DNA from: Sulfurimonas denitrificans DSM 1251
Lineage (GTDB): Bacteria > Campylobacterota > Campylobacteria > Campylobacterales > Sulfurimonadaceae
Assembly (NCBI RefSeq): GCF_000012965.1
Contig: NC_007575.1
Coordinates: forward strand, 1,860,001 to 1,924,000
DNA: 64,000 nucleotides
Direction of reading: 5' to 3'
Shown: piece after piece, positions 45,944 through 55,273 of the stretch
How the letters are laid out: the number at the start of each line of letters is the position of its first letter
How positions within the stretch are numbered: position 1 is the first letter of the stretch
Program-made: the position numbers and the translations under genes
Notes under the pieces: generated by a model
Told to the model about the DNA's origin: nothing
Seen by the model: the letters and a program-made list of their open reading frames with translations, nothing else
The model's database searches: none

Positions 45944-48186
45944 TACACTACTCTCACTATTTTGGATTTTTCAAATCTGTATCTACTAGCATCTACACTA
46001 ATATCAAATGTAGGATTTAGAGCTACAGTTCCTTTTAGCTCATTATCTACTCTAAACTCTCTTGTAATTTTTGTAGAGCCATAACTTATCTCAACTCTAT
46101 CCCCATCACTTATCTTAGCAGCAACTGCAAACTGCGCAGAACCTCTTAAGAGGTTCTCTTTAGGGAGTTGCTTGGTTTTTGCCGTATAGTTGTTAAACTG
46201 AAGCACTGGGTCACACTGATAGATTATAGTTCCATTAAATTCAGGCATATCGTCAAGCTCTTGGATTTTGCCATCAACTCTGCACTCAACTTCATCAAGG
46301 ATATAGCCTCTGTTATCTTCGCCAAGAGGAGATAAAAAGTTTTCTAAATCATCAAAAGCTATAGCTTTAAATCCAGAACTGACGCTTAACTCTTTTGTAT
46401 AATCAATTGTCTCATCTTTAATTATATCAAATGCTTTTGCAATATCATTTAGAGTATATCCATCAAAAGTTAGCGCAACATTTGTAGGAAGCACTCTATT
46501 GTCTATGCTAACAAATGTTCCCTCTTGTTGATTAAGGGCTGCAATAGCCAAATCTGCGCCTTCAAGTGAAGAGATAACAAAAGAGCCTTTTGCGTTATAA
46601 CCAACAACATCAGATATATTTTCATCAACATTCAAAGAGTTTATAAGTGAGACACCAAGAGTATTCACTTCACGAGGAACAACAACTAAAGAGAAATCAC
46701 TATACTTTTCAATAAGCGCTGCTAATTTTGCAATGTTGTTTGAGCGCTCATGAGCAATAAGATCATTTCCTATAACAAGAGTACGTCTAGTCGCTCTTGC
46801 AAAAGATTTCATCATCTGCGAGAACTCTTCTTCACCGATATTTGTCTCAGCATAGATATATCCCAAGTCCAACTCATCAAAAAATGCTCTCTCATCATCA
46901 TCCAATTGCGCATCACTTAAAAGAGCGTTTGCCAAAAGTGCCATTACACCCTCTTCAGTGCCTACTTCATGCTTCATCATCTGAGTTATAACATTTTGCA
47001 TTAAAGTATCTTCCATTGGATGTGTATATACTATCTTTGCACCGTTATGCTTTGAAGCTGTTGTAAGCGCATATCTAACACCTGGATTATCGGTTGCGAT
47101 TCTGCTTCCAATTACCACAACGGCATCTGATTGTTTTATTGCATCAAGAGAGCCACTGTGGTGAAGTTTTCCACTTACAGAGCTGTATGAGCGCATAAAT
47201 GAAGCGAACTTTCTTGCATCCTCATTGAAGAGTTTTATCCCAAGTTTTGCTTTTAAAAGCTCCAGTATATGAGCCTCTTCGTTTGTTATCATAGAAGAGA
47301 AGCGAATTGCTTTTGCACTTTTTATTGCTTCTATAGCTTTATTAAACGCACCTTCGTCTCTTTTAGCCTTGTTGTCAAAGTCAAAACCAAAGCGCCCTGC
47401 TCCACAAAGAGATGTAAATTCAAAGTTATTTTTTACTCTGTATATCTCATCATCTCCATTTATAGAGCTGTGTCTTGTCTCATACTCTAGCGGACATCCA
47501 GCTGAGCAGTGAGCACATGTAGAAGGTACACGCTCTAGCTCCCACGCATTTGCTCTGTATCTAAAACTACTACTTGTAAGTGCTCCAACTGGGCAAACTG
47601 CAATACACTCTCCACAAAAAGTACAATCTAAGAGTTCAGAGTTTTTTGGAACGATTATAGAGTTATAACCACCAACTTTTATCTCAATAGCATCATCTCC
47701 GATAACTTCATTACATACATGTACACACTTTTCACACATAATACAAAGAGATGCCTCGTAATCTATGAGTCCCCAATGCTTTATTGGACGGAGCTGATCA
47801 CGAGCTGAGAAATCTTGATGACCTACGTTAAACTCTAAAGTTTTGTTTTGAAGGTCGCAATCTCCAGATTTATCGCAAACACCACACTCTAATGGATGAT
47901 TTACATCATAGAGCTTCATAATGTTTACTCTCTCATGATTTAGCGCTGCACTCTGTGTTGTTATCTCTACACCCTCAACTGGTGGTGTGTTACAACTAAG
48001 CACAAATCCATCCATACCACTAGCCTCTACAACGCACATACGACAAGATGCACATGGTGTAGTCTTAGATATATAACACATTGTAGGAATATAAATTCCA
48101 TTTTTGCGAGCAACGTTTAGTATAGTCTCGCCTCTTGAAGCAACGACTGAGACACCATTAATTTTAAAATTAATCTCTTTTTTCAT
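45943..48186 (-). CDS. nuoG: NuoG-type subunit, first paralogue (about 747 residues)
   Basis: The iron-sulfur subunit has the same plan as its downstream neighbour: 2Fe-2S (CYISKTTPCASCRMCVVEAS), HPLECGVCDKSGDCDLQN, CIMCEKCVHVC, CTFCGECIAVCPVGAL, and CAHCSAGC with a late LCGAGRFGF. The C-terminal molybdopterin-oxidoreductase-like body lacks a molybdenum role. I prefer ATG 48186 (AGAGG nine bases ahead) over ATG 48195, which directly abuts that sequence. It follows the NuoF/GltD fusion gene by a few bases. Confidence 0.85.
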   Translation of the reverse strand: MKKEINFKINGVSVVASRGETILNVARKNGIYIPTMCYISKTTPCASCRMCVVEASGMDGFVLSCNTPPVEGVEITTQSAALNHERVNIMKLYDVNHPLECGVCDKSGDCDLQNKTLEFNVGHQDFSARDQLRPIKHWGLIDYEASLCIMCEKCVHVCNEVIGDDAIEIKVGGYNSIIVPKNSELLDCTFCGECIAVCPVGALTSSSFRYRANAWELERVPSTCAHCSAGCPLEYETRHSSINGDDEIYRVKNNFEFTSLCGAGRFGFDFDNKAKRDEGAFNKAIEAIKSAKAIRFSSMITNEEAHILELLKAKLGIKLFNEDARKFASFMRSYSSVSGKLHHSGSLDAIKQSDAVVVIGSRIATDNPGVRYALTTASKHNGAKIVYTHPMEDTLMQNVITQMMKHEVGTEEGVMALLANALLSDAQLDDDERAFFDELDLGYIYAETNIGEEEFSQMMKSFARATRRTLVIGNDLIAHERSNNIAKLAALIEKYSDFSLVVVPREVNTLGVSLINSLNVDENISDVVGYNAKGSFVISSLEGADLAIAALNQQEGTFVSIDNRVLPTNVALTFDGYTLNDIAKAFDIIKDETIDYTKELSVSSGFKAIAFDDLENFLSPLGEDNRGYILDEVECRVDGKIQELDDMPEFNGTIIYQCDPVLQFNNYTAKTKQLPKENLLRGSAQFAVAAKISDGDRVEISYGSTKITREFRVDNELKGTVALNPTFDISVDASRYRFEKSKIVRVV

Positions 48187-48199
48187 CTCACCCATCCTC

Positions 48200-50233
48200 T
48201 TATGCCTGTACCATTGCTATGTAATAACAACGCATACAGCGTTCAGCTTCGCTCATAGCCTCTTCTTGCGTGAAGCCTAAGTTTACCTCTTTGTTGTTAT
48301 ATTTTCTATCTTCAACTTCAAGAACTTGGCTATGTTGTCTTGGAACTCCAGCAAGCCAACCTGTAACTTTCTCTTTTTTATCGTAAACTCTTAGTTTTCT
48401 TAAATGGTCTTCCATAATTTCATCGTCACTCAGAGTTACTTCACCGCTTTGAACATATCTAGCCATAACCGAAGCTGCTCTTTTTGCTTGACCAACTGCA
48501 TTTACAATTGTCATTGGGCCATATTCACAATCCCCTGAAGCAAAGATGCCTTTTCTTGAAGTCATATAATCCTTGCCGTTTGTTTTGATAGTAGCCCAAG
48601 AAGTCTTCTCAATCTCCCACTCTTGAGGAAGAAGTTTCAAGTCAGCTGATTGAGAAACTGCAGGTATAAGATAATCCGCTTCGATTACATAAGAAGCGCC
48701 CTCAATCTTAACAAGCTCTGCACGTCCTCCATTTGGGTCTGGAACTAGTTCAAACTTATCTACGAGTAAAGATTTTAAGATATCTTCTTCATCTATCATC
48801 TCAGCAACTGCTGAGTGAAAAAGAAACTCCACACCCTCTTCAACTGCCTCGTGATACTCTTCGTAAGTTGTGTTTTTGATGATAGTCTTCTCATCTCTAC
48901 GGTATATCATGTAAACTTTTTTAGCGTTTGCACGTATAGCACATCTTACAACGTCCATAGATGTAAATCCGCCACCAACACAAACAAGTGTTTTTCCAGT
49001 TAAATCAAGATATGGAGTTGTTAGTAAATTTTTTTCTTGATCCTCTTTTGAGATTGCATATCCATACTTATCATAAAGGTTTACTTTATCTAAGAAGTCG
49101 ATTGCACCCCAATAACCTTTGATTTCAAATCTCTCATTATTACAATAAACTTTTTTAGAGATTCTTGTTCCAGTTGCAACCATAACAGCGTCATATTCAC
49201 TCTCAAATCTTCTCATATCATCAGCGTTAATCTTGCTATTTACTATAAAATTAACACCCATATCTTTTACGCATTCGATATCTTTGTTGTATTTATCAAT
49301 TGGCATCCTGTACTCAGGAACACCAACAGCAACCTCTCCGCCAAGGACTGGAAGCTCTTCATATACATCAACTTCAATACCCTCAGCTGCCAAATAATAA
49401 GCAGTTGTAAGCCCAGCAGGACCTGCACCAATAACAGCAACTCTCTTGCCATTATTAGGTTTCTTCTGGATAGGGTGGAAGAAATCATATCCATGATCAG
49501 TCTCCCAATCAGCTCCAAGACGCTTCAGCGCCATAATCGAGATAGGCTCATCAAGGTTTGTTCTTCTGCATGCATCTTCACAAGGGTGCGGACAAACACG
49601 ACCGCAAACATGCGCCAGAGGCATTGTTTGGCGAGTTGCCATAAGTGAATCGTCCATTCTAAGGTCGCGAACTCCCTCAATATATGCAGGAATATCTACA
49701 TGTGATGGACAAGCATCTGTACAAGGCGCAGTTATTTTAGCGATATATGCGATAGATTCGCTATAGTGGATTGATGGTTTGTGCTCATTAATGCACTCTA
49801 AAAAAACATGCTCAAAATGTGTCATCAAGTCAAGAATAGGGTTTGGAACAGTTTTTCCAATCTCACATTTTGAAGTGATTTGCATACTTTTACCAATCTC
49901 TCTTAAGTGGTCTAAATCTGCTACACTGCCTTCACCACGAGCTATTTTATCAAGTTGATCATATAAAATTCTGCCACCCCAGCGTCCAGGCGCACATCTT
50001 CCACACGCTTCAGAGTACTCTTGATATTGCGCTGCGTACTCCATAGCCAAACGGATAACATCTACATCTTTATCAAAAAGTGCAACGCCATCCCAGCCTA
50101 TAAAGGCTTTTGATTCACGGTGACTATCATACTGTGCTGGTAGATTGTAAGCTGACTCTTTCCACTCCTCTATCGGCGTGTTGATGTTGTTTACAAACTC
50201 ACCGTTCCAAGTAGAAAAATATACTTTGCTCAA
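48200..50233 (-). CDS. NuoF C-terminal/GltD-like fusion occupying the NuoF position
   Basis: The 677-residue protein replaces NuoF. Residues about 65-140 resemble only the 4Fe-4S helical tail of NuoF (CGRCAPGR near 74, then SKCEIGKT near 121), but the third cysteine of the canonical CxxCxxC is glycine. The NuoF flavin and NADH domain is missing. Instead the rest is GltD-like: cysteine motifs CTDACPSHVD and CGRVCPHPCEDAC near 165-222, an FAD motif VAVIGAGPAGL near 265-275, a second nucleotide motif CVGGGFTSMD near 415, and CMRC near the end. It probably feeds electrons to Complex I from NAD(P)H or another donor. Start is TTG. Confidence 0.75.
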   Translation of the reverse strand: MSKVYFSTWNGEFVNNINTPIEEWKESAYNLPAQYDSHRESKAFIGWDGVALFDKDVDVIRLAMEYAAQYQEYSEACGRCAPGRWGGRILYDQLDKIARGEGSVADLDHLREIGKSMQITSKCEIGKTVPNPILDLMTHFEHVFLECINEHKPSIHYSESIAYIAKITAPCTDACPSHVDIPAYIEGVRDLRMDDSLMATRQTMPLAHVCGRVCPHPCEDACRRTNLDEPISIMALKRLGADWETDHGYDFFHPIQKKPNNGKRVAVIGAGPAGLTTAYYLAAEGIEVDVYEELPVLGGEVAVGVPEYRMPIDKYNKDIECVKDMGVNFIVNSKINADDMRRFESEYDAVMVATGTRISKKVYCNNERFEIKGYWGAIDFLDKVNLYDKYGYAISKEDQEKNLLTTPYLDLTGKTLVCVGGGFTSMDVVRCAIRANAKKVYMIYRRDEKTIIKNTTYEEYHEAVEEGVEFLFHSAVAEMIDEEDILKSLLVDKFELVPDPNGGRAELVKIEGASYVIEADYLIPAVSQSADLKLLPQEWEIEKTSWATIKTNGKDYMTSRKGIFASGDCEYGPMTIVNAVGQAKRAASVMARYVQSGEVTLSDDEIMEDHLRKLRVYDKKEKVTGWLAGVPRQHSQVLEVEDRKYNNKEVNLGFTQEEAMSEAERCMRCYYIAMVQA

Positions 50234-50247
50234 AATTCAAATCCTAT

Positions 50248-50469
50248 CTATTTTTTTGTAACGATAGTCCAGTCGACTTCGTTGAACTTTAAAGAGTTAA
50301 GCAACTCATATCCGCACTCTTTTACTAAATCCGCAGATCTTTGAATTGGAGTAAAATCTCCAATCTCAAAAATGAAAATTGCCACTTCTGCAGCTTTATG
50401 AGCTAAGAGTATCTCTTTCATTCTAGGCTCAAAACCATCTTTTAAATGTCTTAAATCATATCTTTTCAT
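50248..50469 (-). CDS. Small NuoE-position protein (73 residues, Cj1575-like)
   Basis: The 73-residue protein lies where nuoE should be. It lacks the four cysteines of a 2Fe-2S NuoE (only one, in VKECGYELL) and resembles the small protein in this position in Campylobacter and Helicobacter (Cj1575/HP1264 type). It may be a structural adaptor for a donor other than NADH. The ATG follows GGAG and overlaps the end of the 32-codon ORF upstream. Confidence 0.7.
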   Translation of the reverse strand: MKRYDLRHLKDGFEPRMKEILLAHKAAEVAIFIFEIGDFTPIQRSADLVKECGYELLNSLKFNEVDWTIVTKK

Positions 50470-50564
50470 ATTGTCGTCTCCTTTTTCAAAGAAGTGAATT
50501 CTTTGAAAATTCCCCTCACTAAAGCTTCATCTTCGATGAGAGAAAAAATTATAAATTTTTTCAT
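50466..50564 (-). CDS. 32-residue ORF filling the gap between nuoD and the NuoE-like gene
   Basis: The frame from ATG 50564 encodes [32 protein letters not shown] and ends at TGA 50468..50466. Its ATG overlaps the nuoD stop as TAATG, and its TGA overlaps the next ATG as ATGA, the junctions typical of coupled genes in this operon. It uses the whole gap. Its GGAG near the end is the Shine-Dalgarno of the next gene. No homologue is known to me. It may be a real microprotein or a translated coupling leader. Confidence 0.5.
   Translation of the reverse strand: MKKFIIFSLIEDEALVRGIFKEFTSLKKETTI
50483..50562 (-). repeat. Two inverted repeats inside the nuoD-NuoE-like junction
   Basis: Bases 50483-50493 pair perfectly with 50499-50509 around a 5-base loop. 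Bases 50542-50550 pair with 50554-50562 around ATA. Both are inside the 32-codon ORF, so they could be structural mRNA elements that adjust translation or decay between the two halves of the nuo mRNA. The second resembles a terminator stem but lacks GC pairs. Confidence 0.45.
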
Positions 50565-51802
50565 TAGCGGTCAACCTCTCCAAAAACTATATTTGTAGTA
50601 CCAATAATAGAGACAACGTCTGGGATATAATGCCCTGGTAAAATATCAGTTAAAATCCCAGTGTGCCAAAACGATGGAGCACGCAGTTTTAATCTATATG
50701 GATATGGTCCACCTTGAGAATTTATGTAAAAACCAAGTTCGCCCTTTGGTGACTCTGTTGCTACATAAACCTCGCCAACAGGCGGTCTCATACCTTGCGT
50801 AACTAAAACAAAATGTTGCATCAAAGAGTAATTTTGAGTCATTATGTCAAGTTTTGGCGCAGAGATATATTTTGGAGCATGAGCCATAAGTTCTGTTTGG
50901 TTATCTTTTACACATTTCTCATACATGTCAATTGTTTGATAAAGAATCTTTGCAGACTCTCTCATCTCTTCCATATAGATTCTGTATCTTGCAAAGTTGT
51001 CGCCTTTATCTGAATAAGGAACTCTAAACTCAACTTCATCATAAAGCTCATAAGGCTCCTCTTTACGGATATCCCAAGCAACACCGCTAGCTCTAAGCAT
51101 CGGTCCTGAACAGCCCCATGAGAGCGCCATCTCTTTAGATATTACACCAACTTCTTCCATTCTCATAAGCCAGATACGGTTAGTATCTAGTAAATCTTCA
51201 TAATCTTTTATATTTTGTGGAAGTTTATCTAGGAATGTTTTTAATTGAGTAATAAATGTATCTTGAATATCTAATGGAACTCCCCCGATACGAATAGCAG
51301 CATGTGTAAGTCTAGCACCACAATACCCCTCCATAATATCCATAAGATACTCTCTCTCACGGAATGCAAAAAGAAAAACTGTCATAGCACCTATATCAAG
51401 CGCAGTTGTTGCCAACCAGAAAAGGTGACTCATAAGACGGTTTATCTCAAGGAGCATCATACGGATAACTTTTGCACGGCGAGGAACTTCAAGACCTATG
51501 AGTCTCTCAACTGCAAGTGCAAATCCATAATTATTTGCGGATGAAGCGATATAATCCATACGGTCGGTTGTTGGCATAAACTCGTTATAAATCATATTTT
51601 CAGCCATCTTCTCCATACCACGGTGAAGATAACCGATATCTGGATGAGCCTTTACTATCATCTCTTGTTGAAGATGAAGCATAAGACGAAGTTGTCCATG
51701 AGCTGAGGGATGTTGTGGACCGAAATTTAGAATCATCTCATTGTCTTCTCTATCAAAAGTGATATTTTCAAAAAACGGGGTTAATCTATTTTTTACTTGC
51801 AT
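50564..51802 (-). CDS. nuoD: NADH-quinone oxidoreductase subunit D
   Basis: The 412-residue subunit shares the quinone site with NuoB. Conserved parts are [32 protein letters not shown] and the C-terminal [19 protein letters not shown]. It is separate from NuoC, not fused. Normal length. Confidence 0.96.
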   Translation of the reverse strand: MQVKNRLTPFFENITFDREDNEMILNFGPQHPSAHGQLRLMLHLQQEMIVKAHPDIGYLHRGMEKMAENMIYNEFMPTTDRMDYIASSANNYGFALAVERLIGLEVPRRAKVIRMMLLEINRLMSHLFWLATTALDIGAMTVFLFAFREREYLMDIMEGYCGARLTHAAIRIGGVPLDIQDTFITQLKTFLDKLPQNIKDYEDLLDTNRIWLMRMEEVGVISKEMALSWGCSGPMLRASGVAWDIRKEEPYELYDEVEFRVPYSDKGDNFARYRIYMEEMRESAKILYQTIDMYEKCVKDNQTELMAHAPKYISAPKLDIMTQNYSLMQHFVLVTQGMRPPVGEVYVATESPKGELGFYINSQGGPYPYRLKLRAPSFWHTGILTDILPGHYIPDVVSIIGTTNIVFGEVDR

Positions 51803-51816
51803 TTTATTATTTCCAC

Positions 51817-52623
51817 CTATCTTTGAGGATCGTCAACAACGACCGAATCTTTTTTATCAAATTTCTTAATCATAAATACACCACCTTCTTCTTGGTAGTT
51901 CTCTTCATTTTTAGGCTCATTACCAGTAATTTTTGTCCCCTTAGGCACTTCATAACCTAAGCGTGCAAATCTCTGGCTATCATATCTATCTACCTTAGCA
52001 GTATCACGAAGTTCAGGTCCGATAACATCACGTGCCTCTTTACCATAAATTTTATCAACTTCATACCAAGCAGCAAACTCATCACCTTGAAGTGGATAAG
52101 TTTTTAGAAGTGGATGTCCTTGCCAATCATAAGGCATAAGGATTCTCTTCATAAAAGGGTGTCCGTTTGCTTCAATGCCAAACATATCAAACATCTCTCT
52201 CTCAGACCAATCAGCAGAGCGGAAAAGTTTCTCTACAGAGTTTATAGCCTCGCCTTTTTTGATAAACATTTTTATACGCAGACGTTTACGTTTGTTCATA
52301 CTAAGCATCTGATAAAAAACTTCAAATTCACCTTTGGCAGCCAACCAATCAATCGCACTCATCTCTGAGAGTTGAGTATATTCACACTCATCTCTTAAGA
52401 GTTCTAGTACTTTATAATTATCAGCTGGATTGATATAAACCACCATTTGCCCAACTTGAATATACGCATCAAGAACATTAAATTTTGATTTGATTACTTC
52501 TAAATCTTTAGCAAAATTCTCATCACTCTCCACAGGAGATTTTGGAACTTGAGGAGAGACGTAAAATCTGTCTGTATAGTAGGCTTTTGCTTGTACGTTG
52601 TCTTTTGGTTTATAAGCTCTCAT
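51817..52623 (-). CDS. nuoC: NADH-quinone oxidoreductase subunit C
   Basis: The 268-residue subunit has the 30-kDa subunit signature [21 protein letters not shown] in the form [20 protein letters not shown], followed by [17 protein letters not shown]. The N-terminal 60 residues and the C-terminal lysine-rich tail are extra compared with short NuoC forms. It begins directly at the nuoB stop. Confidence 0.93.
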   Translation of the reverse strand: MRAYKPKDNVQAKAYYTDRFYVSPQVPKSPVESDENFAKDLEVIKSKFNVLDAYIQVGQMVVYINPADNYKVLELLRDECEYTQLSEMSAIDWLAAKGEFEVFYQMLSMNKRKRLRIKMFIKKGEAINSVEKLFRSADWSEREMFDMFGIEANGHPFMKRILMPYDWQGHPLLKTYPLQGDEFAAWYEVDKIYGKEARDVIGPELRDTAKVDRYDSQRFARLGYEVPKGTKITGNEPKNEENYQEEGGVFMIKKFDKKDSVVVDDPQR

Positions 52624-53132
52624 TACATTAACCTCTTAGCCACTTGCGCACGAGACGCTTTGTTTGCACGAATTTTTTTCTGTAACAGCATTACGCCATA
52701 CTGAAGTGTCTCAGGACGTGGAGCACATCCTGGCAGATACAAATCAACTGGAATAATTCTGTCAACCCCTTGAACGGTTGCGTAAGTATTAAACATACCG
52801 CCAGTATTTGCGCATGAACCCATAGAGATAACCCATTTTGGCTCAGTCATCTGGTCATATAATCTTTTTATAAATTCAGCATGTTTTTTAGTCAAAGTTC
52901 CAGCAACAATCATCACATCAGATTGTCTTGGAGATGCTCTAAAGATAGTTCCGAATCTATCGAAGTCATATCTTGAAGCTCCACTTGCCATCATCTCAAT
53001 ACCGCAACATGCAAGACCATAAGTCATTGCCCAAAGTGAGTTTGAACGCCCCCAGTTTACAATTTTATCTATACTTGTAAGTGCAACAGGTAAGCCGCCG
53101 TTTTGTGTATAATTTATTTTATGTTGTGCCAT
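52623..53132 (-). CDS. nuoB: NADH-quinone oxidoreductase subunit B (cluster N2)
   Basis: The protein (169 residues) holds the N2 4Fe-4S cluster through ACCGIEMMA (tandem cysteines), [11 protein letters not shown] and [11 protein letters not shown] chose ATG 53132 because AAGGAG lies 7 bases ahead; the longer reading from 53153 would place that sequence inside the coding region. It overlaps the end of nuoA by 19 bases. Confidence 0.95.
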   Translation of the reverse strand: MAQHKINYTQNGGLPVALTSIDKIVNWGRSNSLWAMTYGLACCGIEMMASGASRYDFDRFGTIFRASPRQSDVMIVAGTLTKKHAEFIKRLYDQMTEPKWVISMGSCANTGGMFNTYATVQGVDRIIPVDLYLPGCAPRPETLQYGVMLLQKKIRANKASRAQVAKRLM

Positions 53133-53503
53133 TCTAGCGCTCCTTTTTTCCATGCATATACAAAACCGATAGTTAAAAGAAGTATAAACATTAACATCTC
53201 AGCAAAACCAAACCAACCAAGCAACTTAAAATCAACAGCCCATGGGAACATGAAGATAATCTCTACATCAAAAAGTAAAAATAGAAGTGCAAATAGATAA
53301 AATTGTGGAGAGATTCTATTTGGTTGTTTTGTGACCTCTGGTCCACACTCATAAACTGACAATTTAATTTTTTCATTACTCTTAGCCGCTAATGCACGAC
53401 TCGCTAAACGAGCGATAATCGTTGTCATCGTAAATGCACCAAATGTCAAAAGAAAAAGTACAAATACCCCAAAATACGGATTTGAAGTGACTACATGCTC
53501 CAT
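53114..53503 (-). CDS. nuoA: NADH-quinone oxidoreductase subunit A
   Basis: The 129-residue, three-helix subunit has the NuoA core YECGPEV, followed by [22 protein letters not shown]. It is the first gene of the nuo operon. The gene follows a TATAAT box on the minus strand by about 16 bases, and GGTAGG serves as Shine-Dalgarno. Confidence 0.95.
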   Translation of the reverse strand: MEHVVTSNPYFGVFVLFLLTFGAFTMTTIIARLASRALAAKSNEKIKLSVYECGPEVTKQPNRISPQFYLFALLFLLFDVEIIFMFPWAVDFKLLGWFGFAEMLMFILLLTIGFVYAWKKGALEWHNIK

Positions 53504-53519
53504 ATAACCTACCTTTGCT

Positions 53520-53525
53520 ATTATA
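53520..53525 (-). promoter_or_regulatory. -10 element of the nuo operon
   Basis: TATAAT on the minus strand ends 16 bases before the nuoA ATG, implying a leader of about 10 bases that contains AAGGTAGG. This would be the main promoter for the 17.5-kb operon. The 190 bases from here to the SIMPL gene hold no gene I can see except its promoter. Confidence 0.5.
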
Positions 53526-53763
53526 ATTGTTTTAAAACGTATAAAAACATAAGCCGTTTAACTCAAATATTTATACATATTTTTAGAAAAAACAGTTACG
53601 TGGATTGTAGCAAAAAGAGTATTAAATGCAAGCTTATGATGCAATTTGAAATAATTAATGTTACAAATCACTACATGTAATTTTAGCTATTTAGATTATG
53701 TGAGTATAAAAGAAACACCCTTTTGGAAAAAAATTTGTGTTTGATTTGTAGAGATAAAAAAGC

Positions 53764-53769
53764 TACAAT
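53764..53769 (+). promoter_or_regulatory. -10 element of the SIMPL-domain gene
   Basis: TACAAT lies 25 bases before the ATG at 53795, and AAGG lies 8 bases ahead of that ATG. The leader would be about 19 bases. The promoter is divergent from nuo. Confidence 0.45.
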
Positions 53770-53794
53770 TATTTCAAAAATAAAAAGGCTATTT

Positions 53795-54442
53795 ATGAAT
53801 CTAATAAAACTTTTTCTTATAACTCTGCTTGCAACTTTTAGCTATGGATACGAGCTAAAAATAAACAAAACATTTGATGAGACTCTTGAGCCAGACAAAA
53901 TGGAGCTAACTTTCTCTTTGAGTGCAAAAAAAGAGAGTGCAACAGAGACAAAAGAGCTTTTGCATAAAGCGATAGAGAGTATAAAAAAAGAGTCTATCTG
54001 CAAAGGTGCAGCTTATAGCATAAATCCTGAGTACAACTACAATTCTAAAAAAAGGGAGCTTTTGGGCTTTATAGGAACTGCTAATTTTGAGTGTACTTTT
54101 AAACAAGTAGAAGAGATAGATGCACTTTTAACTTATTTTGACACTCTCAAAGAGCTAGAGCTAAGACAAGCGCCACTTAGATGGGTAGTTGATAAAGAGA
54201 ACATAAAAATAGCAAAAACGAGCTTGGAGTTTAGAGCGATAAAGTATGCAAAAGAGTACGCACAAACTCTATTAGAAGAAAAAATTGCTACATGTAGTGT
54301 AAAAAATATAGAGCTTTTAATGGATGGTTTTGTTCGTTACGAAGCACAAAATATGATGGTAGCAAGAAGTGCAATGCCAACTCCCACAAAAGAGCCAACA
54401 ACTATAACCATCAACGCAAACTATCTCTATGATTGCAATTAG
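53795..54442 (+). CDS. SIMPL/DUF541-like periplasmic protein
   Basis: The 215-residue protein from ATG 53795 has a signal peptide (LIKLFLITLLATFSYG). The mature part resembles SIMPL (DUF541) proteins with ELTFSLSAKKESATETKELL, FKQVEEIDALLTYF and a C-terminal ITINANYLYDC. The family is named for a signalling-pathway partner in animals; bacterial roles are uncertain. AAGG precedes the ATG. TTG 53723 gives a longer reading whose extra residues overlap the promoter, so I rejected it. Confidence 0.7.
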   Translation: MNLIKLFLITLLATFSYGYELKINKTFDETLEPDKMELTFSLSAKKESATETKELLHKAIESIKKESICKGAAYSINPEYNYNSKKRELLGFIGTANFECTFKQVEEIDALLTYFDTLKELELRQAPLRWVVDKENIKIAKTSLEFRAIKYAKEYAQTLLEEKIATCSVKNIELLMDGFVRYEAQNMMVARSAMPTPTKEPTTITINANYLYDCN

Positions 54443-54455
54443 TTGTACAGAAACC

Positions 54456-54905
54456 TTAGTAAAGCCTCTTATCCTCTTTTTTTTGCCACATTTCAAAGAG
54501 CTCTAAACACTCAGCTCTTTGTATATTTTTTAACTCTAAAAAATCTTTCTCATAAAACTCTTTATCTCTAAAGCCTATATCATCAGCATCTTGGCTGGTT
54601 GCGCCAAAGTAAACACTCTTAATATTTGCCCATCTAATCGCTCCCATACACATCGGGCATGGCATACATGTAGTATATATTTCACATTCACTCAAATCAT
54701 AAGTAAGCAGTTTTTTTGAGGCTTTTCTTATCGCCTCAATCTCAGCATGAGCAGTAGCATCGTTTAATTTTAAGACTCTGTTGTGCGCTTTTGCTATAAC
54801 TTTGCCATCTTTTACTATTACTGCACCAAAGGGTCCGCCATCACCTCTCTCAACTCCGAAAGTAGCTTCTTTTATAGCTTTTTTCATAAAAATGGAGTGT
54901 TTCAT
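54456..54905 (-). CDS. Guanine deaminase (cytidine-deaminase-like fold)
   Basis: The 149-residue zinc enzyme has THAEIEAIR-type HAE (in ATAHAEIEAIR) and PCPMCMGAIRWA, the ligand and proton-shuttle motifs of the deaminase fold. The sequence FGAVIVKDGKVIAKAHNRVL and ADDIGFRDKEFYE match the small bacterial guanine deaminases (GuaD of Bacillus type), which convert guanine to xanthine. A tRNA adenosine deaminase is less likely because of the C-terminal IGFRD segment. Confidence 0.8.
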   Translation of the reverse strand: MKHSIFMKKAIKEATFGVERGDGGPFGAVIVKDGKVIAKAHNRVLKLNDATAHAEIEAIRKASKKLLTYDLSECEIYTTCMPCPMCMGAIRWANIKSVYFGATSQDADDIGFRDKEFYEKDFLELKNIQRAECLELFEMWQKKEDKRLY

Positions 54906-54912
54906 AACGACT

Positions 54913-55263
54913 TTACTTTTGCAATAAAATATTTTTTATGAGTTCCACATATCCGCTATTTGTACCAATATGCTCTAAAACTGTTATCTTGATATCATAT
55001 TTTTTACTAAATGTCTCACAGAGATGTGGGACATCTTCTCTTACATGTTTTCCTGGAGCTAGAAAAAGAGGCAAAACTTTTATAAAAGTCACGCCATCTT
55101 CTTTGAGATTTTTTACTGCACTCTCAAAATCTGGCTGAGCCAGCTCTAAAAAAGCAAGTTGAGCGTTTTGTAAACTTTTACTTAGCTCCTCTAAAACTTT
55201 ACTACTTGCATCATTTGACTCTTTAACCTTGCTTCCATGTGAGAGAAGTATATATCCTTGCAT
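54913..55263 (-). CDS. Sirohydrochlorin chelatase-like protein, CbiX short form
   Basis: The 116-residue protein is one half-size chelatase. It has LLSHGSKVKESND with a metal-binding histidine, VLPLFLAPGKHVREDVP with the second histidine and a conserved Glu. It should insert iron or cobalt into sirohydrochlorin for siroheme or cobalamin. It is in the series deaminase-CbiX-AAA ATPase, with no siroheme genes next to it. Confidence 0.8.
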   Translation of the reverse strand: MQGYILLSHGSKVKESNDASSKVLEELSKSLQNAQLAFLELAQPDFESAVKNLKEDGVTFIKVLPLFLAPGKHVREDVPHLCETFSKKYDIKITVLEHIGTNSGYVELIKNILLQK

Positions 55264-55273
55264 TTTTGTAATC

